6,612 nucleotides of DNA from WS-11 sp964405235 (GTDB lineage: Bacteria; Eisenbacteria; RBG-16-71-46): contig CAYONG010000231.1 in the NCBI GenBank assembly GCA_964405235.1, forward strand, positions 1-6,612, given 5' to 3'. This document shows, one piece after another, positions 1 to 5,953 of this stretch (positions are counted from its first letter, which is position 1; each line of letters begins with the position of its first letter). Made by a program: the position numbers and the translations under genes. Below the pieces are notes generated by a model. It saw only the letters and a program-made list of their open reading frames with translations. It ran no database searches and was not told the DNA's origin.

Positions 1-42
1 GGCCGCCTGCTGGCGATCCGCCAGGCGCGCCGGGCCGGATAG
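1..42 (+). CDS. C-terminal tail of an unidentified upstream gene (partial)
   Basis: Frame 1 reads GRLLAIRQARRAG followed by a TAG stop. Twelve of the thirteen sense codons end in G or C, as in the clear genes of this window, and a hairpin overlaps the stop as often happens at gene ends. The fragment is too short to assign a function. The basic, Arg-rich tail gives no family clue. It could be a chance open frame in GC-rich DNA, so the call is tentative. Confidence 0.4.
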   Translation, partial: GRLLAIRQARRAG

Positions 43-49
43 CCCGGCG
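28..49 (+). terminator. GC hairpin overlapping the stop of the upstream frame
   Basis: CGCCGGGC (28-35) and GCCCGGCG (42-49) form a perfect 8-bp stem with a 6-base loop. The TAG stop of the upstream frame lies at the loop/stem border. No T-tract follows, so this is not a canonical intrinsic terminator, though T-poor hairpins are common in high-GC bacteria. The segment 42-47 could instead pair with CCGGGC at 66-71, so two mutually exclusive folds are possible. Any function is inferred. Confidence 0.35.
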
Positions 50-284
50 GACCCGTGCTCGCCCCCCGGGCCGGCGAAAGGGCGTACGCGCCAGAATGCT
101 CGCCGCCGTGCGAACCCACGCTCCTTAGAGCGGAGACAAGGTTACCACTCCGTGTCTGGACGCCGACACTGTCCGCCTCTAGGCTCCTCCGTCCCATCGC
201 GCCCGAGACCCTGTAAGCTGCGGCCGCCACCGGAGACCGATCATCCCCGACCTCGCCGGCGCACCCTGGAGAACCGATCCGACC
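43..284 (+). other. Leader/intergenic region before the phosphatase gene
   Basis: This is about 240 bases without a convincing gene. An open frame from 152 to 505 has a Pro/Arg-rich, low-complexity product and mostly overlaps the phosphatase in another frame, so I treat it as a shadow. The stretch is less uniformly GC-rich than the genes around it. It holds an 8-bp palindrome GCGTACGC (82-89), the promoter-like element at 157-185 and a weak Shine-Dalgarno at 268-271. I see no tRNA, riboswitch or repeat array. Confidence 0.5.
157..185 (+). promoter_or_regulatory. Candidate promoter of the phosphatase gene
   Basis: TGGACG (157-162) matches four of six bases of the TTGACA -35 consensus. It lies exactly 17 bases before TAGGCT (180-185), which fits a TANNNT-type -10. 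Transcription would begin near 192, giving a leader of roughly 90 bases before the GTG at 285. An element of nearly the same sequence and identical spacing precedes the ABC ATPase at 1475-1503. Assignment rests on pattern and spacing only. Confidence 0.3.
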
Positions 285-1460
285 GTGCTGGAACCCAAGC
301 AGCTCTACAAGCGCATCGAGGCGGTGTTCGATGGACTCGAGACGCGCGGCTCAGCGGAGGTCTTCGCTGCGCGGTTCGTCCCGCGCGTGCTCGACAAGCT
401 CGGTCGTCCCCTCGGCCTGACCACCGCGCACCTCTATCGCCGCTCGGATGCCCACCTCGAGCTGCTCGAACGCTGGGGCCCCGGACGTCCGGACCTGGGC
501 ATTGAGCTGAGCCGGCGGCTGCTCCCCGGCGAGACCCGCGACATCCCCGATCTGCCGTGGGCGGGCGAAACCGCGGGCGGCCGCGTCGGCCTCGTGCCCG
601 CGAGCGAGGATGATACCCTGCTCATGGCGCTGTTCCTCGCCGCTCCGGGCGAGCTGCACGCCGCACCTTCGCCCCCACAGCTCGCCTCAGCGCTCACCTC
701 GCTCCACTACGCGTTCGGCCAGCACCGCAAGCGCCGCGACCTCGAGGACCTGTTTGCGCAGGCGCGCGCCATCCAGCTCTCGCTGCTGCCGAGCGGGCGG
801 CCCAGGTTCGGCGATTTCGACATCGCCGCGGTCAGCGTGCCGGCCCAGTCGGTGGGCGGTGACCTCTACGACTTCATCCACGTGGACCACGATACGCTCG
901 GCATCGCCATCGCCGATTCTTCCGGTCACGGCCTGCCGGCCGCGCTGCAGGCGCGTGATGTCGCGACCGGGCTGCGCATGGGCGTCGCGCGCGACTTCAA
1001 GCTCCAGCGGGTGGTCGAGAAGCTCAACGGCATCATCCACCGCAGCGGGCTGGTGTCTCGATTCATCTCGCTGATCTTCGGCGAGCTGGAGAAGAACGGG
1101 AACTTCTCCTATATCAACGCGGGCCATCCGCCGGCGCTGCTGCGCGGCCCGCGCGGCCTGAGCGAGCTGTCCGTGGGCGGCACGCTGCTCGGACCGCAGG
1201 CCGACGCCGGCTACAAGCTGGGGTTCGCCCACATCGATCGCGGGGCGACGCTGGCGATGGTCACCGACGGCGTCATCGAGCGCGGGGTCGAGACCGGGGA
1301 CATGTTTGGTGATGCGCGCGTCAAGGAGTGGCTCGAGGCATGGCCCGCGGGCCCCGCGCACGAGGCGGTAGACGACCTGATCCGGCGCGTCACCGCCTTC
1401 GGCGACGGCCAGCCGCTGGAGGACGACGTCACGGTCGTCTACGTGCACCGGCCGGGGTAA
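285..1460 (+). CDS. PPM-type serine phosphatase, SpoIIE/RsbU family, with GAF-like N-terminal region
   Basis: This predicts a soluble 391-residue metal-dependent serine/threonine phosphatase of the SpoIIE/RsbU class. Family members usually dephosphorylate STAS-domain anti-anti-sigma factors and so release a sigma factor. Residues 1 to about 145 resemble a GAF-type sensory domain (a helix, then PLGLTTAHLYRR), which is an inference from pattern. A linker helix near 148-165 leads into the catalytic domain at about 165-390. The family metal and catalytic motifs are present in order: GGDLYD (191-196, D193), ADSSGHG (210-216, D211), NAGHPP (278-283), TDGV (327-330, D328) and EDDVT (379-383, D380/D381). 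The domain therefore looks active. No signal peptide or membrane segment is visible. The GTG at 285 was chosen because GGAG at 268-271 lies upstream (13 bases, slightly long) and no ATG or better start precedes it in frame after the stop at 180-182. No anti-sigma or STAS partner is encoded in the window. The transporter operon starts 52 bases downstream on the same strand. Confidence 0.9.
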   Translation: MLEPKQLYKRIEAVFDGLETRGSAEVFAARFVPRVLDKLGRPLGLTTAHLYRRSDAHLELLERWGPGRPDLGIELSRRLLPGETRDIPDLPWAGETAGGRVGLVPASEDDTLLMALFLAAPGELHAAPSPPQLASALTSLHYAFGQHRKRRDLEDLFAQARAIQLSLLPSGRPRFGDFDIAAVSVPAQSVGGDLYDFIHVDHDTLGIAIADSSGHGLPAALQARDVATGLRMGVARDFKLQRVVEKLNGIIHRSGLVSRFISLIFGELEKNGNFSYINAGHPPALLRGPRGLSELSVGGTLLGPQADAGYKLGFAHIDRGATLAMVTDGVIERGVETGDMFGDARVKEWLEAWPAGPAHEAVDDLIRRVTAFGDGQPLEDDVTVVYVHRPG

Positions 1461-1474
1461 GCCCGCCCCCACGC

Positions 1475-1503
1475 TAGACGCGCCCCCCCACCCCCATTAG
1501 TCT
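1475..1503 (+). promoter_or_regulatory. Candidate promoter of the nucleoside transporter operon, possibly leaderless
   Basis: TAGACG (1475-1480, four of six matches to TTGACA), a 17-base spacer and TAGTCT (1498-1503) form a -35/-10 pair. The element is nearly identical to the one at 157-185. The -10 ends only 9 bases before the ATG at 1513, so a transcript would start at or within a few bases of the start codon. No Shine-Dalgarno is visible before that ATG, since the preceding bases are C-rich. Both facts fit a leaderless or near-leaderless mRNA. This is a motif-based inference. Confidence 0.35.
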
Positions 1504-1512
1504 CCCGCGACC

Positions 1513-3075
1513 ATGCCCACCCCCGCGGTCTGCCTGCGTGGCATCACGCGCCGCTTCGGTCCCGTGCTCGCCAACGACGGCGTCTCGCTCGACCTCCTGC
1601 CGGGCGAGATCCATGCGCTGGTGGGCGAGAACGGTGCGGGCAAGAGCACGCTCATGCGCGTGCTCTATGGGCTGCTCCAACCCGATGCCGGCACCATCGA
1701 GGTCGAGGGCCGGCCGGTGCGGCTCCACCGCCCGGCGGACGCCATGCGGCTCGGGTTCGGCATGGTCCACCAGCACTTCATGCTGGTGGACACGCTCACG
1801 GTGGCGGAGAACATCGTGCTCGGCCACGAGCCGCGCAGCGCGCTGGGCGGCCTGAATCGGGCAGCCGCCGAGCGCGAGGTCGCGGCGCTCGCCGAGTGCT
1901 ACCACCTGCCGGTCGACCCGCGGGCGCGGGTGGGCGGGCTCGCGGTCGGTGTGCAGCAACGCGTCGAGATCTTGAAGGCGCTGTACCACGGCGCGCGAGT
2001 GCTGATCCTCGACGAGCCGACCGCGGTGCTCGCCCCGCACGAGGTGGACGATCTGTTCCAGGTGCTGCGTGCGCTCAACGCGCATGGCACCACCATCGTG
2101 CTCATCACCCACAAGCTCGCAGAGGTCAAGGCACTCGCCCGGCGGGTGACGGTCATGCGCGACGGCCGTGTGGTGGGCGGCGGGGAGACCGCCTCGCTCA
2201 CCACCGAAGCGATCGCCGAGCTGATGGTGGGCCGGCCGCTCGCGGGCCTGCGCGCGCGCGACCCGCGTCCGCCCGGTGTGGCGCTGCTCGAGGTGCGGGG
2301 GATCGAGGCGCACGATGACCGGCGCGTCAGGGCGCTTCGGGGCGTCTCGCTGGCCGTCGCGGGCGGCGAGGTCCTCGGCATCGCCGGGGTCGAGGGCAAC
2401 GGTCAGCGCGAGCTGGCGGAGTGTATCGCCGGTCTCAGGGCCACGACCCGCGGGGAGATCGTCATCGCCGGCCGGCACATGTCGGGGCGATCCTCGCGCG
2501 AGCACTTCGCCGCGGGCCTCGCGCACATCCCGAGCGACCGACTGAACGACGGGCTGGTGCCCGAGATGACGCTGGCTGAGAACCTAGCGCTCGGCCGCCA
2601 TCACGAGCCGGCGCTGGGCAAGGGTCCGTTTCTGAGCCCGCGGGCCATGGGCACGCGCGCCGCCGTGCTGCTCGCCGAGTACGACGTGCGCCCGCCCTCG
2701 GCGGGGCTCCTGGCCGCGCAGCTCTCGGGCGGCAATCAGCAGAAGCTGATCGCCGCGCGCGAGCTGTCCCGCGGCGCCAGGGTGCTGCTCGTGGCCCATC
2801 CCACGCGCGGCGTGGACCTGGGCGCGGCCGAGGCGATCCACGTCCGGCTGCTGGCCGAACGCGATGCGGGTCACGCGGTGCTGCTCATCTCGTCGGACCT
2901 GACCGAGATCCTGGCCCTCAGCGACCGCGTGGCGGTGATGTACGAAGGCCGGCTCACCTACGAGGCGCGCGCCGCCGCGACCGACGAGCGCACGCTCGGG
3001 CTCTACATGACCGGCCGACATGGAGCCGTGGGAGCCGTAGGAGCCGTGGGAGCGGTGGGAGCGGTGGGCGCATGA
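1513..3075 (+). CDS. Nucleoside/simple-sugar ABC transporter ATP-binding protein, two NBDs (NupO/PnrC-like)
   Basis: A 520-residue fused double ATPase that energises import through the two permeases encoded next. NBD1 has Walker A GENGAGKST (38-46), Q-loop VHQHF (Q87), a family-type degenerate signature LAVGVQQ (143-149), Walker B LILDEPT (164-170, E168) and switch His H200. NBD2 (about 258-500) has a degenerate P-loop GVEGNGQ (292-298) without Lys, a canonical signature LSGGNQQ (404-410), a Walker B in which the Asp-Glu pair is replaced by A428-H429, and Ser461 where the switch His would be. This asymmetry is normal for the BmpA-associated NupO/YufO class, where one composite site hydrolyses ATP, although Gln is the residue I would expect at 429. 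The 17-residue C-terminal tail (504-520) is pure Gly-Ala-Val repeat encoded by a 9-bp tandem repeat. The gene starts at ATG 1513 without a visible Shine-Dalgarno and overlaps the permease start by four bases (ATGA). A sugar substrate is possible, but the phosphorylase downstream favours nucleosides. Confidence 0.93.
   Translation: MPTPAVCLRGITRRFGPVLANDGVSLDLLPGEIHALVGENGAGKSTLMRVLYGLLQPDAGTIEVEGRPVRLHRPADAMRLGFGMVHQHFMLVDTLTVAENIVLGHEPRSALGGLNRAAAEREVAALAECYHLPVDPRARVGGLAVGVQQRVEILKALYHGARVLILDEPTAVLAPHEVDDLFQVLRALNAHGTTIVLITHKLAEVKALARRVTVMRDGRVVGGGETASLTTEAIAELMVGRPLAGLRARDPRPPGVALLEVRGIEAHDDRRVRALRGVSLAVAGGEVLGIAGVEGNGQRELAECIAGLRATTRGEIVIAGRHMSGRSSREHFAAGLAHIPSDRLNDGLVPEMTLAENLALGRHHEPALGKGPFLSPRAMGTRAAVLLAEYDVRPPSAGLLAAQLSGGNQQKLIAARELSRGARVLLVAHPTRGVDLGAAEAIHVRLLAERDAGHAVLLISSDLTEILALSDRVAVMYEGRLTYEARAAATDERTLGLYMTGRHGAVGAVGAVGAVGAVGA
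3022..3066 (+). repeat. 9-bp tandem repeat (GGAGCCGTG-type), five units
   Basis: Five head-to-tail units occupy 3022-3030, 3031-3039, 3040-3048, 3049-3057 and 3058-3066. Units 1 and 3 are GGAGCCGTG, unit 2 is GGAGCCGTA, and units 4 and 5 are GGAGCGGTG. A decayed sixth unit, GGCGCATGA, supplies the ATPase stop and the permease ATG. The array is in frame and each unit encodes Gly-Ala-Val. All differences between the five units are at third codon positions. Every unit starts with GGAG, and the last copy (3058-3061) lies 10 bases before the permease ATG at 3072, so it can serve as that gene's Shine-Dalgarno. Confidence 0.95.
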
Positions 3076-4178
3076 GCGCCGCCGACGCGGCAGCGCCACC
3101 TCCGGGCGGGGCGGTCGCAGGGGACGCGGTCGCCGGCCTCCGCCCCAAACTGCGCACGTTGTTCCTCGCCTCGGCGCCGCTCATCGCGGTGACGCTCGCC
3201 CTGCTGGCGGGCGCCGGCTTCATCCTCGCCATCGGCGAGGACCCGATCTCGGTCTATGCCCTGATGCTGCGCGAGACCCTCGGCACCGGCTACGGCATCG
3301 GCCAGACGTTGTTCAAGGCGACGCCGCTCATCTTCTGTGGGCTCGCGGTGGCGGTGGGATTCCGCGCCGGCCTCTTCAACATCGGGGCCGAGGGGCAGCT
3401 CACGGTCGCGGCATTTGCCGCCGCGCTCGCCGGGGCCGAGTTCGTGGACCTGCCGGCGCCGGTGCTGCTGCCGTTCACGCTGGCGGTGGCGATGACGGCG
3501 GGCGCGGCATGGGGCGCGGTGCCGGGCGTGCTCAAGGCCCGCTTCGGCTCGCACGAGGTGATCAACACCATCATGCTCAACTTCATCGCCTTCGCGCTGG
3601 TCTCCTATCTGGGGCGGGGCGTGTTCCAGCCCGCCACGGTGCGCACCGCCGAGATCGGCGCCGGAGCGATGCTGGCGCGGCTCGACGGCTGGTGGCCGGC
3701 TCTGCGCGGTTCCCCGGCCAACCTGTCGCTGGCGCTCGCGCTGCTGGCGGCGGTGGCGGTGGGATTGCTGCTGTTCCGCACCCGGCTCGGGTTCGAGCTG
3801 CGCTCGCTCGGGATGAACGCGGCGGCGGCCCGATACGGCGGCATCCCGGTCGGCGCCACCCAGATCAGGGCGATGGCCATCTCGGGCGCGCTGGCGGGGC
3901 TGGCGGGCACCAACTTCGTGCTCGGCTACAAGCACTTCTTCGAGCTGGGCTTCTCGGCCGGCGCCGGCTTCATGGGCATCGCGGTGGCGCTGTTGGGACG
4001 CAACCACCCGGCCGGCGTCATCCTTGCGGCGCTGTTCTTCGGCGCCCTCTCGCACGGCGGGCTCGCGATCAGCCAACGGGTGCCGAAGGAACTCGTGGAC
4101 GTGCTGCAGGCGATCGTCATCCTGCTCGCCATCTGCGTCCAGCAGGTGGTCGAGCGCGCGGCGCGGAGATTCGCCTGA
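3072..4178 (+). CDS. Nucleoside ABC transporter permease 1 (NupP/YufP-like, BPD_transp_2 family)
   Basis: A 368-residue inner-membrane permease, expected to pair with the next gene's product to form the import channel. The first 25 or so residues are an Ala/Pro/Gly-rich cytoplasmic tail. Hydrophobic segments follow at roughly 31-53, 84-98, 109-122, 128-150, 163-182, 217-235, 266-285, 299-309, 313-330 and 341-358. Family hallmarks are FNIGAEGQ (102-109), GSHEVINTIMLN (159-170), the loop RSLGMNAAAARYGGI (244-258) that likely contacts the ATPase, and GFMGIAVALLGRNHP (299-313). The length fits the NupP-type subunit, which is usually the longer of the pair. The ATG at 3072 overlaps the ATPase stop as ATGA, a sign of translational coupling, and GGAG from the repeat array stands 10 bases upstream. 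The stop TGA shares its last base with the next ATG (TGATG). Substrate is inferred from context, not from the permease itself. Confidence 0.93.
   Translation: MSAADAAAPPPGGAVAGDAVAGLRPKLRTLFLASAPLIAVTLALLAGAGFILAIGEDPISVYALMLRETLGTGYGIGQTLFKATPLIFCGLAVAVGFRAGLFNIGAEGQLTVAAFAAALAGAEFVDLPAPVLLPFTLAVAMTAGAAWGAVPGVLKARFGSHEVINTIMLNFIAFALVSYLGRGVFQPATVRTAEIGAGAMLARLDGWWPALRGSPANLSLALALLAAVAVGLLLFRTRLGFELRSLGMNAAAARYGGIPVGATQIRAMAISGALAGLAGTNFVLGYKHFFELGFSAGAGFMGIAVALLGRNHPAGVILAALFFGALSHGGLAISQRVPKELVDVLQAIVILLAICVQQVVERAARRFA
4165..4168 (+). promoter_or_regulatory. Shine-Dalgarno of the second permease
   Basis: GGAG lies inside the end of permease 1, 9 bases before the ATG at 4178. It sets the start of permease 2: the same frame stays open far upstream (to about 3509), but that upstream part overlaps permease 1 and has an Arg/Gly-rich, non-membrane composition. 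Confidence 0.7.
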
Positions 4179-5083
4179 TGGACTTGGCTCTCTTTGTCGC
4201 TGCCGCGCTGCGGATCAGCGTCCCCTACACGCTCGCCGCGCTCGGCTCGACCTTCAGCGAGCGCGGCGGGGTCATCAACATCGCGCTCGAGGGCATGATG
4301 CTCAACGGCGCGCTCGGCTACGTACTGGGCGCGCACTGGACCGGGAGCCCCTGGTTCGGCATCGCCGCCGCGGTCGCCGCCGGCGTGCTGACCGGGTTGG
4401 TCCATGCCGTGGTCACGGTGCACTTTCGCGCCGATCAGATCACCAGCGGCCTCGGCATCAACCTGCTGGCGGCGGGGCTCACCAAGTTCGTGCTGACGCA
4501 GGTGTTCGACTCGTCCTCCAACTCGAGCCGCGTGGTCGGGCTGCCCGACTGGGACCTGTTCGGGCTCTCGCGCCTGCCGGCGCTGGGCCCGGTGCTCGCC
4601 ACCCCGCTGGTGTTGCTGACGCTGGCGCTGGTCCTGCTTGGCCAGGCGCTGCTGTTCCGCTCGGTGTTCGGCCTCAGGCTGCGCTCCATCGGCGAGCGCC
4701 CCCAGGCGGCCGCCACGCTGGGGCTGCCGGTCGCCCGCTACCGCTACGCCGGCGTGCTGCTCTCGGGCGCGTTCGCCGGGCTCGCCGGTGCGTGGCTGGC
4801 GAGCGAGCAGCACTCGTTCACCGACGGCATGACCAACGGCCGCGGATATATCGCGATCGCCGCCATGATCGTGGGCAAGTGGTCGCCGCTCGGGGCAGGG
4901 GCAGCCTGCCTGCTGTTCGGCGCCGCCGAGGCACTCCAGATCACGCTCCAGGGCTCGGCGTTCCCGAGCGAGCTGTTGCAGATGCTCCCCTACCTCGTCA
5001 CCATGCTGGCGCTGGCGGGGTTCATCGGCCGCGCGATCCCGCCGCGCGCCCTGGGCACGCCGTACGATGCCGAGAGAGCCTGA
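4178..5083 (+). CDS. Nucleoside ABC transporter permease 2 (NupQ/YufQ-like, BPD_transp_2 family)
   Basis: A 301-residue inner-membrane permease, the second half of the importer channel. It has the short N-terminus and length usual for the NupQ-type subunit. Family hallmarks are SERGGVINIALEGMML (27-42), which is the counterpart of FNIGAEGQ in permease 1, the coupling-loop segment RSIGERPQAAATLG (169-182), and GRGYIAIAAMIVGKWSP (221-237). Hydrophobic stretches lie at about 3-20, 36-52, 58-82, 90-108, 137-161, 190-209, 223-233, 238-255 and 266-284. The start at 4178 is supported by GGAG at 4165-4168, by the one-base stop/start overlap with permease 1, and by the homology pattern beginning at once (RISVPYTLAALGSTFSERGG). 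A longer reading from 3509 is rejected. The phosphorylase gene begins 15 bases after the stop. Nucleoside specificity is an inference from that neighbour. Confidence 0.93.
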   Translation: MDLALFVAAALRISVPYTLAALGSTFSERGGVINIALEGMMLNGALGYVLGAHWTGSPWFGIAAAVAAGVLTGLVHAVVTVHFRADQITSGLGINLLAAGLTKFVLTQVFDSSSNSSRVVGLPDWDLFGLSRLPALGPVLATPLVLLTLALVLLGQALLFRSVFGLRLRSIGERPQAAATLGLPVARYRYAGVLLSGAFAGLAGAWLASEQHSFTDGMTNGRGYIAIAAMIVGKWSPLGAGAACLLFGAAEALQITLQGSAFPSELLQMLPYLVTMLALAGFIGRAIPPRALGTPYDAERA

Positions 5084-5085
5084 GA

Positions 5086-5090
5086 GGAGG
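5086..5090 (+). promoter_or_regulatory. Strong Shine-Dalgarno deciding a TTG start
   Basis: GGAGG, within GAGAGGAGG at 5082-5090, stands 8 bases before TTG at 5099. No ATG or GTG start competes near it, and the encoded protein reaches normal phosphorylase length from this TTG. This makes TTG 5099 the best start. The strong site may offset the weak start codon. Confidence 0.8.
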
Positions 5091-5098
5091 CCCGCGCA

Positions 5099-5953
5099 TT
5101 GAGCACCGAGCCGCTGCTCCCCACTGGCGACCTTGCCGCGCGCGTCGCCGACGTGGTGAGCGCCATTCGCTCGCGCTCGACCCTGGCCCCGCGCGTCGGG
5201 CTCACCCTGGGCTCGGGACTGGGCGGGGTCATGGACGCGCTCGAGCAACCGGTCATCTTCGCGACCCGCGACCTGCCACACTGGCCGCGCTCGACCGTGG
5301 CGGGGCACTCGGGCCGGTTCGCGCTCGGTCACTGGCGCGGCGTGCCCGTGGCGGCGCTGGCGGGGCGCAGCCACCGCTACGAGGGCTACACGCTCGACCG
5401 CGTCACGCTCGCCTCCCGCGTGATGCACGCGCTCGGCGCCCGGGTGCTGCTGTTCACGAATGCGGTCGGCGCGATCAATCGGACGTTCCGCCCCGGCGAT
5501 CTGATGCTGGCCACCGACCACATCAACTGGATCGGACGGCGCGGCCTGTTCACGACCGACGAGCTGGTCGAGCGCCGTGTGGGACGCCGCACCGCCTCGT
5601 ACTACAGCCCGCGCCTGCGCGAGGCGCTCACGCAAGCCGCCGCCCGCGCTGCCGTCCCGCTCCACCGCGGAACGCTCATGGGGGGCCAGGGTCCGTCCTA
5701 CGAGACCGCGGCCGAGGTCCGCATGGCGGCGGCGCTCGGGGCGGACGTGGCCTGCATGAGCACGGTGCACGAGGTGACGGTGGCGGCCGAGCTGGGGTGC
5801 GAGGCGGCGAGCCTCTCGTGCATCACCAACCTGGCGACCGGCATCTCTAAAACGCCGCTCACCCACTCCGAGGTCACCGTGGTGGCGGATCAGGGCGCAG
5901 TAGGGCTGCGCAAGATCCTCGAGGAGTTCCTGCAGGGCGAGGTGGCGCGCTGA
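5099..5953 (+). CDS. Purine nucleoside phosphorylase, trimeric (low-molecular-mass) type
   Basis: A 284-residue cytoplasmic enzyme that cleaves purine nucleosides with phosphate to the free base and ribose-1-phosphate in purine salvage. It belongs to the PNP/MTAP family (PNP_UDP_1 fold). The active-site set known from human PNP is present: phosphate binders S39 (in TLGSGLGG), R90 and H92 (in GRSHRYEGY) and S221 (in CMSTVHE); ribose contacts Y94 and H256 (in PLTHSEV); purine contacts E202 (in GPSYET, 198-203) and N244 (in CITN). The Glu plus Asn pair is typical of enzymes acting on 6-oxopurines (inosine, guanosine) rather than methylthioadenosine. The motif DLMLATDHIN (134-143) is also standard. 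Length is normal and no truncation is seen. The TTG start has GGAGG 8 bases upstream. The gene lies 15 bases behind the permeases, so it is almost certainly cotranscribed and supplies the catabolic step for imported nucleosides. I give no symbol because both punA and deoD are used loosely for this family. Confidence 0.93.
   Translation: MSTEPLLPTGDLAARVADVVSAIRSRSTLAPRVGLTLGSGLGGVMDALEQPVIFATRDLPHWPRSTVAGHSGRFALGHWRGVPVAALAGRSHRYEGYTLDRVTLASRVMHALGARVLLFTNAVGAINRTFRPGDLMLATDHINWIGRRGLFTTDELVERRVGRRTASYYSPRLREALTQAAARAAVPLHRGTLMGGQGPSYETAAEVRMAAALGADVACMSTVHEVTVAAELGCEAASLSCITNLATGISKTPLTHSEVTVVADQGAVGLRKILEEFLQGEVAR

Noticed and set aside
152..505. 117-codon + strand frame before and into the phosphatase gene
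   Set aside because: Pro/Arg-rich with no motif, and more than half of it overlaps the phosphatase coding sequence out of frame.
1474..2526. 350-codon - strand frame antisense to the ATPase
   Set aside because: His/Arg/Glu-rich composition shadow of a canonical double-NBD gene.
3022..3066. The tandem repeat as a CRISPR array
   Set aside because: The units are 9 bp, contiguous, without spacers and in frame with the ATPase, so this is a minisatellite-like coding repeat.
3509..4177. Upstream extension of permease 2 to an earlier start
   Set aside because: The extension lies within permease 1 in another frame and has a non-membrane, Arg/Gly-rich composition. The family pattern and Shine-Dalgarno support the ATG at 4178.
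4024..5850. 608-codon + strand frame overlapping permease 2 and phosphorylase
   Set aside because: Arg/Ala/Gly-rich low-complexity product in a shifted frame of two genes with clear family motifs.
3926..5866. 646-codon open frame on the - strand across permeases and phosphorylase
   Set aside because: It is Arg/Gln/His/Gly-rich with no recognisable domain. It is antisense to three well-supported genes and is the usual by-product of strong G/C third-position bias.
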